Of a stretch of DNA of 36,603 nucleotides, positions 1 through 6,173 are shown piece after piece (positions within the stretch are counted from its first letter, which is position 1; each line of letters starts with the position of its first letter). The stretch covers positions 1 through 36,603 of the forward strand of contig CALXBK010000017.1 in the NCBI GenBank assembly GCA_944386545.1, in the 5' to 3' direction. Under the pieces are notes generated by a model that did no database searches, was not told the origin of the DNA, and saw only the letters and a list, made by a program, of their open reading frames with translations. A program made the translations under genes and the position numbers. The DNA comes from an uncultured Ruminiclostridium sp. (GTDB lineage Bacteria > Bacillota > Clostridia > Oscillospirales > Ruminococcaceae).

Positions 1-450
1 GAACAGGCAGCGGCAAAAAGTAATGCAGTTAAAATACCGTTAAAACAGTTTTCAAAACAGACTGAAACAGAAGAGATTGAGGAGCCGGAATACATATCTC
101 TGCCGTTCCCATCTCTCCCGGTATCGGCAGGAGTGGGCGAGTATCTGCACGAAGATACTACTTCTTATATTAAGGTGCCGGCAACAAACCTTACTCAGAG
201 AGCTTCGTTCGCACTCCGTGTTCACGGGGACTCCATGGAGCCTGCTTACTTTGACGGTGATATTGTGCTTGTTGATGCCGATGCGGTCGTTAATATAGAG
301 GACATAGGTATTTTTATAGTCAACGGCGAAGGCTTTATAAAGCATAGAGGCAAAGACCGTCTTATCTCTCTTAATAATAAGTATAAGGACATCAGGATCG
401 GCGCAGATGATACTTGCGTCTGCAAAGGAAAGGTAATAGGGTCATTATGA
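1..450 (+). CDS. LexA/CI-type S24 peptidase-fold repressor, 3' part
   Basis: The reading frame is open from base 1, so the gene starts left of the window and its DNA-binding N-terminus is not visible. What remains is the self-cleaving S24 domain. An Ala-Gly pair (codons 43-44, bases 127-132, in SAGVGEY) sits where LexA/CI repressors are cut. The nucleophile Ser is in HGDSMEP (codon 78, base 232), and the general-base Lys is in GFIKHR (codon 114, base 340). All three hallmarks are present, so autocleavage should be intact. In this family, cleavage on RecA filaments lifts repression of SOS or prophage genes. The stop overlaps the next start as ATGA, so the two are translationally coupled. The phage-like neighbour favours a prophage/element repressor over the housekeeping LexA, but that is inference. 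Confidence 0.85.
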   Translation, partial: EQAAAKSNAVKIPLKQFSKQTETEEIEEPEYISLPFPSLPVSAGVGEYLHEDTTSYIKVPATNLTQRASFALRVHGDSMEPAYFDGDIVLVDADAVVNIEDIGIFIVNGEGFIKHRGKDRLISLNNKYKDIRIGADDTCVCKGKVIGSL

Positions 451-986
451 CAACTGATGAAAGAATTAACGAAGCAAAAAAGCTACACAATGAAGCTCTT
501 AAAAAAATGTTGGATTTTGCTTCGAAATACGGAACAGATCTTATTGAAGTTTCCGTTCACGGTAGTCCTTGCGAAGAATGTGCAAAGTATCAAGGAAGAA
601 TTTACAATATATCGGGAAACGATAAGCGTTTTCCTAAGTATCCGGATTGGCTTTTATCCAATGCTTGCCCGTACAATTGCGGACTTATGTCTTATCCTTT
701 TATTGAAGGAATTTCTGAACCTACTTATATTAACGGAGATGTAATCGAAGTAAGCAATCGACCGTTTATAGATGACCGAACACCGGAGCAAATTGCTGTA
801 TTTGAAGCTCGCCGGGATAAAATACTTAAAGAGCGTCAATATCGCATGGAATATGAGCAGCTTCAGAAGCTGCTGCCAGATGTTGCACCCAAAAATCTGG
901 GTGCTTATTCGCGTATGAAAAACAGCAATTCAAAGGGATACTTGACACTAAAAGAAAAAGCAAAAGAGGTAGGATTAGAAATATGA
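447..986 (+). CDS. phage minor capsid protein 2-like short protein
   Basis: This 179-residue protein starts at the ATG at 447, which overlaps the upstream stop as ATGA. An in-frame ATG at 414 lies inside the repressor gene and is less likely. A central Cys/His-containing segment (HGSPCEECAKYQGRIY, then a Cys-x3-Cys and SYPFIEGI) resembles the C-terminal part of phage minor capsid protein type 2, where such residues follow the portal-associated region. Full-length family members are usually several hundred residues, so this is only the distal module, either a fragment or a domesticated stand-alone version. The C-terminal 60 residues are charged and helical. No other structural phage genes are visible, so a virion role here is doubtful. 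Confidence 0.55.
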   Translation: MTTDERINEAKKLHNEALKKMLDFASKYGTDLIEVSVHGSPCEECAKYQGRIYNISGNDKRFPKYPDWLLSNACPYNCGLMSYPFIEGISEPTYINGDVIEVSNRPFIDDRTPEQIAVFEARRDKILKERQYRMEYEQLQKLLPDVAPKNLGAYSRMKNSNSKGYLTLKEKAKEVGLEI

Positions 987-1032
987 CAATATTAACTTTT
1001 TTCTGAGAGAATTTTTAATAATCATATCCAAA

Positions 1033-1075
1033 AAAGTTGTCAAGGAAGTGGTTCCTTGACAACTTTGATTTTGTT
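1033..1075 (+). terminator. intrinsic terminator after the repressor/capsid-like pair
   Basis: A perfect 15-bp stem (1033-1047 with 1052-1066) closes on the 4-base loop GTGG and is followed by GATTTTGTT. It lies 47 bases after the stop at 986. Confidence 0.75.
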
Positions 1076-1121
1076 CCTTGACTTCCTTGCTAATATTTTC
1101 AATAATTGGAAATTTCAATAA

Positions 1122-1245
1122 GGGGCTTGCCCCGTCATTCAACGTGGCAAGCCGCAGCGAAGCTGCAATTCAGTTTCAGTTGGGGATTGAACCCCAACTG
1201 AAACTGAATATGGAACCCGCCGCCTTAGAGGCGGGGGACATCTTG
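1122..1245. mobile_element. cluster of palindromes, possible IS200/IS605-type end remnant
   Basis: No gene lies in 987-1515. This part holds a run of hairpins: GGGGC-TT-GCCCC (1122-1133), GCAGC-GAA-GCTGC (1154-1166), and a perfect 18-bp stem with a 6-base loop (1168-1185 with 1192-1209). A CCCGCC...GGCGGG hairpin with a TTAGA-containing loop follows at about 1216-1237. GC-rich hairpins with a TTAG-like loop near the end are typical of the right ends of IS200/IS605 elements and their PATE derivatives. No TnpA or TnpB coding sequence is present, so this would be a non-autonomous remnant. The attribution rests on pattern only. Confidence 0.35.
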
Positions 1246-1260
1246 CCTAAGTTATAAAAG

Positions 1261-1319
1261 CTGTTTTTAAAAACAGAAAAAGCCGTTAAAACGCTTTATA
1301 ATAAGGTTTAACGGCTTTT
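1261..1319. terminator. two AT-rich hairpins, terminator-like
   Basis: A perfect palindrome CTGTTTTTAAAAACAG (1261-1276) is followed by a perfect 13-bp stem (1278-1290 with 1307-1319). The second starts with AAAA and ends with TTTT, so it could terminate transcription in either direction. Confidence 0.5.
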
Positions 1320-1381
1320 GAAATGCTTTTCAAACGCATTAAAATGATATTTTTAAAACAAAATTTATTTCAACAGAATAC

Positions 1382-1414
1382 AAAAAATCGGTGCAAAACT
1401 GCGCCGATTTTTTT
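1382..1414. terminator. bidirectional terminator
   Basis: A stem (about 1382-1394 with 1401-1413, one G-T pair) around the loop AAAACT is flanked by an A run on the left and seven T on the right. On the minus strand it would end transcripts coming from the truncated surface-protein gene at 1516-1908. Confidence 0.7.
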
Positions 1415-1515
1415 GACAACCCAATTTTCAACAGCGTGTCAGTAAAACCACTTGCGACACGCAACAAACCGCATAACAATCGGATTTGCACTGATTTATC
1501 CCGCTAAATTCCGGG

Positions 1516-1908
1516 TTATCCCGTTGTTTCCCACTTTTCGCATTTTGCGTGGCAGACAACATCATCGGAATAAACATCAACATTATCTCCGATGAAATAC
1601 GCATAATCAAGTTTTTCATGGATATATATCATCTCCACATCTGCGTTTTCGGTCTTTGTACCGTTGATATTTATATTACCGCTTGACACAATTGTACCGT
1701 TGGTTGCAACATTACCGTTTACACAGAAATTTCCCGCATTAACGGTAATTGCACCGTCTTCATTTGAAGCGGCAAAAAGAGTATATGGATATTTGTCTTC
1801 TGTTTTCTCTGCTATAGCAGGAAATGTCGGTATCATCGAAACTGCCATTACTGCCGCCATAATTCCCGCCAAAAATCTCTTTGATTTCCAAACAAGTCTG
1901 TTCTTCAT
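1516..1908 (-). CDS. truncated secreted surface protein, N-terminal fragment
   Basis: This codes for 130 residues with a clear signal peptide: basic start MKNRLVWKSKR, a hydrophobic core, and cleavage near PAIAEK at residue 33. After it comes a segment GNFCVNGNVATNGTIVSSG of the type that opens large clostridial secreted proteins with repeated Asn/Gly-rich strands. Those proteins run to hundreds of residues. Here the frame ends after about 100 mature residues, and the last dozen (CHAKCEKWETTG) do not look like the family, so the gene was probably cut by a rearrangement whose junction lies near 1560. The ribosome site GGGGGA lies six bases before ATG. It sits downstream of the AgrD-type gene on the same strand. 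Confidence 0.6.
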   Translation of the reverse strand: MKNRLVWKSKRFLAGIMAAVMAVSMIPTFPAIAEKTEDKYPYTLFAASNEDGAITVNAGNFCVNGNVATNGTIVSSGNININGTKTENADVEMIYIHEKLDYAYFIGDNVDVYSDDVVCHAKCEKWETTG

Positions 1909-1929
1909 TTTTCCCCCGTTTCTGTAGCC

Positions 1930-1956
1930 ATATGCTCCGAACCTGCCGGAGCATAT
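1930..1956. other. 10-bp stem hairpin between agrD-like gene and secreted protein
   Basis: A perfect inverted repeat (1930-1939 with 1947-1956, loop AACCTGC) lies in the 68-base gap between the peptide gene and the next gene. No T run follows on the minus strand, so an RNA-processing or partial-attenuation role fits better than full termination. Confidence 0.5.
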
Positions 1957-1976
1957 ACCTACAATTTGTCGTTTGG

Positions 1977-2132
1977 TTAGATGTCTTTTCTGAATTTCTC
2001 AATAGCCTTGGGCATTTTAGGCTGATTGAACCAGAAATAGCATGCAGAAGCAGCTGATGATACGCCAACAAGCAACGCTAAAGCAGCTACAGAAGAACAA
2101 AACTTCATAACAATACCTCTGAGTTTCTTCAT
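1977..2132 (-). CDS. AgrD-type cyclic (thio)lactone autoinducer precursor
   Basis: A 51-residue precursor. Residues 1-30 form an amphipathic/hydrophobic leader (MKKLRGIVMKFCSSVAALAL...SAASA). The likely autoinducer core is at Cys31: CYFWF, which would form a five-residue thiolactone ring with the carboxyl of Phe35. The remaining tail, NQPKMPKAIEKFRKDI, matches the QPK-x-P plus charged pattern of clostridial AgrD tails that AgrB recognises. The ribosome site GGGGGGAAG lies a few bases before ATG. No AgrB protease or AgrC/AgrA pair is encoded in the window, so processing would depend on a distant AgrB. It lies just after the decayed 3' end of the adhesin gene on the same strand. Identity rests on the motif layout. 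Confidence 0.75.
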   Translation of the reverse strand: MKKLRGIVMKFCSSVAALALLVGVSSAASACYFWFNQPKMPKAIEKFRKDI

Positions 2133-2309
2133 TTTTCTTCCCCCCTTTCCCGGATAACGCTTTGCAGAGCGATATACGGATAATGGCGTCGTTCACATAG
2201 AAGCGCATGACCAGTTCTATTACCCGGATAAGCCCTGTAATTTTAACGGAACAAAAAGCGAGACGGTGGCGGCGCTGACGTTCCCTGCGACACATCAGCA
2301 GAGGCTGTA
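2133..2309 (-). pseudogene. decayed 3' tail of the thioester adhesin gene
   Basis: Past the stop at 2310, recognisable Cna-B-type coding continues in changed frames. First comes YNTASADVSQG in a shifted frame, then NVSAATVSLFVPLKLQG back in the original frame, then stops. This is best read as compensating single-base indels followed by nonsense changes. No LPxTG motif or membrane anchor is recoverable before the AgrD-type gene. Confidence 0.5.
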
Positions 2310-4283
2310 TTATATAGCTTCCGCTGTGCGGTTTTGGCTTGTTCCGCTGCAGGTGTATGCGCCGTTATTGCCCGTAAAGGTCAGATAATAGCCCGACGGT
2401 GCAGATGGTGTTGTCTGACCTGCAAAGCCGATTATTTTAAGATTAACCGTTACCTTGCCAAGCTCCCGGGCAAGCTCATCGGCGCTGAGCTTATCTTCGT
2501 CCGAAAACTGCTTGCGTATCACAAGTACGGGACTTGATTTGTTGATGAAAGCCGCCTTTTTCGTTTCACCGTCCTTTGAAAGCGTTAAGGTTTTTGTCTG
2601 CTGTGCAGGGGAGAAGCCTGTCGAGTTATACTCCGTCACCGTATAAGTGCCGAGCGGCAGGCTCTTTATACGGAAGCTGCTGTTTTTCAGATAGAATTTA
2701 CCCTCGGTGTCCTGCGTTCCGTCGTAAACGTACCAACCGTCATTATCGGCTTTTCCGTCGTTTACCTTAAGATATTTTCCGTCGCTGTCTTTTACCGTGA
2801 AGTATACCTGCTTTTCAAATGCGGCTACCTGCTCGGCGGTCAGCTCGTCGGCCGATACCCAGCTCTTCGCAATGTGCGCCGTTGCCGTCTTTTGCTCGTT
2901 TGTAAAAGTGGTTGTTGTGCTTGCCGGGGAGGTCACGCCCGCCTTGACGTTAAAGACTTGCGTTGTTTGTGTCGGCTCGTAATTATCAATTGTACAAATT
3001 TCGGTTATGATATATGTTCCCGCAGGCAGGTTGTCTATGCGCAGCGCCTTGGAGCTTTCATTCAGCTTATATTTCTGCGCCGTACTGCTCACGCCGCTGT
3101 AATTGTATACGCCTGCCGAGGACGTGCTTTTGCTCATAACATACTTACCGTTTGAATTTTTGACGGTAAAGGAAATTTTCTTGTTAAGCTCGATTATCTC
3201 GGCGTTCGTCAGCGTGTCTGCGCTGTCCCACTTCTTTGTAACTCTGAGCGAGCCTACGCTGTCGGTGTAAAGAGAAATAGTTGCTTTCACGGGGTCGCTG
3301 TCACTTGCCCCCGAATAAGTGATACCATCTTGAAAAAAGGAGTCCCCCACAAGATAAACAGGTACAGCGTTCTCCATTATGTTGTACTGATACTTGCCGT
3401 TGTATTTGCCCTTTGTCTTTTTTGCGGTGAGCGTAATATTAGCCGATTGTGCTATCGGTATGGTTGATGTAATAACTATTTTGTTACCGCTTACAGTTGC
3501 AGAAATGTATTTGCCATACCCTGCGTTGTCTATCGCCGTCTGCCAGTCAAAGCACTCTAATATAGCGTTGCTGTCGGTAATGGTGGTTTTATATGTGCCT
3601 GTGCTGCGGTCATAGGAAAGCTTATATTTTTTCCCGTTATAGCTCGGCTTGCTCTGGTGCGCAAGAATAAAGCCCTTGATTTCGGCGCAGCAAGCCTTTA
3701 CCTTTGCTTTCGTTACGCCGTAATTGTAGGAAGTCGCAGTATCCATTTCGCTTGTCAGTGACTCTATAAAAGCAGCTTCCGAGGAATTGTTAAATTTATC
3801 CTTTACAATGCACCATATCACTATCTGTGTGGCGATACGCTGTACATCCTCGCTGTAGCCGCTGTACCGTGACGCTCCCTTGTAGCCGTACATCATAGCG
3901 TACTTGAGATACAATTTTGTTGTATCGTCAAAAGTCTCGTTTAAATAATCACTCGCATTTTGCCCAGTATATCCATAATTGCTCGTGTTGGTGCTGTGGT
4001 CGTTTGTAACGGGTGCATTCGGCTCAATACAATATGCAGCCTGCCCGTTTTTGCCGCCTACATTTAGCTTTAAAAAGCCCTCTGAATATACGCCGTCTAC
4101 AGTGTAACCGAACACCTGATAGCCCTCATCCGTGCCGTCCGCTGTATATCGGCTGATATACAATACGCCCTTGGCGGGTACGGCAGCACTCGCTGTATCC
4201 GATAAAGTAATCTCGGAAACAATGTTGAAGCAAACTGCTGCCGCCAATATAAGCGACAGCAGCTTCCTTATTCCTTTGCTCAT
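2310..4283 (-). CDS. thioester-domain adhesin with Cna-B/SpaA repeats, C-terminus lost
   Basis: 657 residues. A signal peptide covers residues 1-33 (ends TASAA). A thioester domain follows: Cys85 in AAYCIEP and Gln153 in ATQIVIW are the pair that forms the internal Cys-Gln thioester in Gram-positive adhesins, used for covalent binding to host or surface targets. An Ig-like segment follows (about 215-330). Three Cna-B/SpaA-like repeats then begin at VTKKWDSAD (about 345), IAKSWVSADEL (about 472) and VIRKQFSDEDKL (about 584). The first two end in an FTN/FIN motif where an isopeptide Asn is expected, with Lys in the first strand. The third is cut by a stop, and no sortase signal or membrane anchor remains, so the product as encoded would be released rather than wall-anchored. 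Ribosome site AAGGAAG precedes ATG. Confidence 0.8.
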   Translation of the reverse strand: MSKGIRKLLSLILAAAVCFNIVSEITLSDTASAAVPAKGVLYISRYTADGTDEGYQVFGYTVDGVYSEGFLKLNVGGKNGQAAYCIEPNAPVTNDHSTNTSNYGYTGQNASDYLNETFDDTTKLYLKYAMMYGYKGASRYSGYSEDVQRIATQIVIWCIVKDKFNNSSEAAFIESLTSEMDTATSYNYGVTKAKVKACCAEIKGFILAHQSKPSYNGKKYKLSYDRSTGTYKTTITDSNAILECFDWQTAIDNAGYGKYISATVSGNKIVITSTIPIAQSANITLTAKKTKGKYNGKYQYNIMENAVPVYLVGDSFFQDGITYSGASDSDPVKATISLYTDSVGSLRVTKKWDSADTLTNAEIIELNKKISFTVKNSNGKYVMSKSTSSAGVYNYSGVSSTAQKYKLNESSKALRIDNLPAGTYIITEICTIDNYEPTQTTQVFNVKAGVTSPASTTTTFTNEQKTATAHIAKSWVSADELTAEQVAAFEKQVYFTVKDSDGKYLKVNDGKADNDGWYVYDGTQDTEGKFYLKNSSFRIKSLPLGTYTVTEYNSTGFSPAQQTKTLTLSKDGETKKAAFINKSSPVLVIRKQFSDEDKLSADELARELGKVTVNLKIIGFAGQTTPSAPSGYYLTFTGNNGAYTCSGTSQNRTAEAI

Positions 4284-4320
4284 AAAATACTTCCTTTCTT
4301 GCTTTGATGCTTATATATGT

Positions 4321-4349
4321 AAAAAAGCCGCCTGTTTAAAGCGACTTTG
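4321..4349 (-). terminator. terminator-like hairpin before the adhesin gene
   Basis: On the minus strand AAGTCGC pairs with GCGGCTT (one G-T pair), followed by TTTT. It is the second of two hairpins between the lipoprotein stop and the adhesin start, so the adhesin probably has its own promoter or is tightly insulated. Confidence 0.55.
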
Positions 4350-4374
4350 AATTGTATTTACTTTTACGGAAAAC

Positions 4375-4403
4375 AAAAAGAGCCTTGAATTTCAAGACTC
4401 TTA
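4375..4403 (-). terminator. intrinsic terminator of the repeat-rich lipoprotein gene
   Basis: On the minus strand AAGAGTCTTGAA pairs with TTCAAGGCTCTT with one mismatch and is followed by a T run. It lies 34 bases after the stop at 4437. Confidence 0.65.
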
Positions 4404-4436
4404 ATCGGTTGCTGTTAAATTGTGCATTATATAAAT

Positions 4437-5528
4437 TTAATAGGTACAAATGAAAACAACTGCGTCTGATGGAAACGTTGATGTTTCCCATTCGTAATCA
4501 AATCCCCATTGCTGAGTTTTGGCGTATTCTGCATATTCGTTGAAGTATGTGTAATCTATGCAGGGGATATACCCTCGCTCGTTTTGATTTTCAACTGCAT
4601 CACACATATAAGCATAAATCTCTTCTTTAGTGCATAAAACATAAGATTTGCCGTCGCCTTCAATGTCAGCGGTCTTATATGTCCAATGCCAGCTGCTGTG
4701 CTTATACACTTCGCCGTATGTTGCTTGGTGCTGTTTTTGTCTTAGTGTATTTGCTTCTTCATCATACCAGCCCTTGCCATAAATGGTTATATCGCTCACA
4801 CGGTTGTACTTATACCCTTTCTCATCAGCCCATGCATACACACGCTCGATAAGCTCTTCGCATTCTTCTCTGGTCCACTTGGTATACGCTACTCTTTGGG
4901 GCGCTGTAGGCTTTGGGGCTTTTGTTTCCTGCGGCTTCGGCGTTGTCTGTGCAGGCTTCTTTGTTTCGGTTTTCTGTGTGGCGGTGGTTGTTATAGTCTG
5001 AACAGTAACCCTGCTGTCGCTCAGATAGTCACCGTGTATATATGCACCTGTATCGAGCTTATAGTAACCTGTATCGGTCTTAGCTGTTACCGTGACCTTT
5101 TCGTTCACGCTGTACAGCTTTACCGTTTCAGCGCCGAGTACAGCTTTCTTTCTGCTGTAGCAGTCTGTGTTGACGTACTTTGTACCGCTTGCCTGCTCCT
5201 CGTTCCACTGCGGTGCGGGCGTAGTCTGTACCGTTGTGGTCGTGGTTGTCACTACCGTTTCGGGTGCTTTTGTTTCCTGCGGCGTGGATGTGGTCTGCGA
5301 CGTTGTGGTTGTCACTGCCGTTTGCGGCGCTTTGGTTTCGGGCTGTGCGGTTGTTGTGGTTTGGGCGGTTTCAGCCAAAGGCTTTTTTGTTTCCTGCGGC
5401 GTTGGCGTTGTCTGCACCGTTGTGCTTGCGGTCACTTCGCTTACTGTGCTTGTTGTCTGTGCCGCACACGCTGTCATACAGCTTATCGCCGAGATTATCG
5501 CCGTTATTTGCATTATCCTGTTCTTCAT
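4437..5528 (-). CDS. Thr/Pro-repeat lipoprotein with SH3-like domain
   Basis: 363 residues. A lipoprotein signal ends at Cys21 (SCMTAC), so the protein is probably lipid-anchored outside the cell. Residues about 25-110 are a low-complexity spacer built from TTTT/QTT and repeated PQETKAP-type units. An SH3-like module follows at about 115-172 (YVNTDCYSRKKAVLG...DTGAYIHGDYL), then a second short PQETKAP linker. A C-terminal domain of about 150 residues, rich in Tyr and Trp (YTKWTREECEELIERVYAW...), is one I do not recognise. The spacer is of the kind that reaches through cell wall. Ribosome site AGGAGG lies eight bases before ATG. It follows the Rpn duplicate by only 35 bases and may be co-transcribed with it. 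Confidence 0.7.
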   Translation of the reverse strand: MKNRIMQITAIISAISCMTACAAQTTSTVSEVTASTTVQTTPTPQETKKPLAETAQTTTTAQPETKAPQTAVTTTTSQTTSTPQETKAPETVVTTTTTTVQTTPAPQWNEEQASGTKYVNTDCYSRKKAVLGAETVKLYSVNEKVTVTAKTDTGYYKLDTGAYIHGDYLSDSRVTVQTITTTATQKTETKKPAQTTPKPQETKAPKPTAPQRVAYTKWTREECEELIERVYAWADEKGYKYNRVSDITIYGKGWYDEEANTLRQKQHQATYGEVYKHSSWHWTYKTADIEGDGKSYVLCTKEEIYAYMCDAVENQNERGYIPCIDYTYFNEYAEYAKTQQWGFDYEWETSTFPSDAVVFICTY

Positions 5529-5563
5529 CGAAGTGACCTCCTTTTTTGCTTTCTATGCGCTCA

Positions 5564-5845
5564 TCACGCTTTTCTGCCGAGCGCCTCGTCTATCTGCTCC
5601 TGCGACATTCCCATTCTTCTGAGGTTGGCTTCTATCTCGGCTCTGCCTTCAGCTCTGCCCTGGGCTATGCCTTTTTCTATGCCCTGGGCTATGCCTTCAT
5701 TACGGGCGGCTTCCATTTGGCTTGCTTCATCGTGCAATCTTTTTTCTCTGCTGCGGTACAGCTCCATCATTCTTGCATCGGCGCTGTAATTGTAGATTAC
5801 TTCTACAGCCTTTGTTATTGTCGGCACATTTGTCTGCTTTAACAT
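5564..5845 (-). CDS. free-standing RpnS-like C-terminal Rpn copy
   Basis: 93 residues, starting MLKQTNVPTITKAVEVIYN and ending DEALGRKA, nearly identical to the last 97 residues of the neighbouring Rpn nuclease. It differs mainly by one tetrapeptide unit and the unit order. There is no nuclease core. The start ATG has a usable ribosome site (AAGGGTGAG, six bases upstream) created by the duplication, which brought in the site belonging to the gene downstream of Rpn. Studies of Rpn proteins report that their C-terminal domains are also translated separately (RpnS) and inhibit the full-length toxic nuclease, so this copy could be a dedicated antitoxin. It could equally be a non-functional duplication remnant. 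It is 34 bases downstream of Rpn and on the same strand. Confidence 0.65.
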   Translation of the reverse strand: MLKQTNVPTITKAVEVIYNYSADARMMELYRSREKRLHDEASQMEAARNEGIAQGIEKGIAQGRAEGRAEIEANLRRMGMSQEQIDEALGRKA

Positions 5846-5879
5846 ATCAAGCTCACCCTTTTTGATTTCTGTACGCTCG

Positions 5880-6173
5880 TCACGCTTTCCTGCCGAGCGC
5901 CTCGTCTATCTGCTCCTGCGACATTCCCATTCTTCTGAGGTTGGCTTCTATCTCGGCTCTGCCTTTTTCTATGCCCTCTGCGACGCCCTCGGCTCTGCCT
6001 TCAGCTCTGCCCTGGGCTATGCCTTCATTACGGGCGGCTTCCATTTGGCTTGCTTCATCGTGCAATCTTTTTTCTCTGCTGCGGTACAGCTCCATCATTC
6101 TTGCATCGGCGCTGTAATTGTAGATTACTTCTACAGCCTTTGTTATTGTCGGCACATTTGTCTGCTTTAACAT
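5880..6173 (-). CDS. possible internal in-frame RpnS start within the Rpn gene
   Basis: Met187 of the Rpn nuclease is preceded by GGAGGAGGA (bases 6181-6189) at seven bases, a far stronger ribosome site than needed inside a gene. Initiation there would give a 97-residue C-terminal protein identical in layout to the separate copy at 5564-5845. Internal starts giving an RpnS antitoxin are established for enteric Rpn genes. That it happens here is inference. Confidence 0.5.
   Translation of the reverse strand: MLKQTNVPTITKAVEVIYNYSADARMMELYRSREKRLHDEASQMEAARNEGIAQGRAEGRAEGVAEGIEKGRAEIEANLRRMGMSQEQIDEALGRKA

Noticed and set aside
1428..1619. Minus-strand frame of 63 codons overlapping the truncated surface gene
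   Set aside because: Shifted frame over the same DNA, no ribosome site, runs into the terminator region.
4896..5789. Long plus-strand open frame (297 codons) opposite the repeat-rich lipoprotein
   Set aside because: It is the antisense of the Thr-repeat coding sequence, very rich in Cys and Arg, has no ribosome site, and the minus frame has a signal peptide and domains.
5590..6060. Short periodic sequence that might suggest a CRISPR array
   Set aside because: The 12-bp periodicity encodes tetrapeptide repeats in frame, and there are no spacers.
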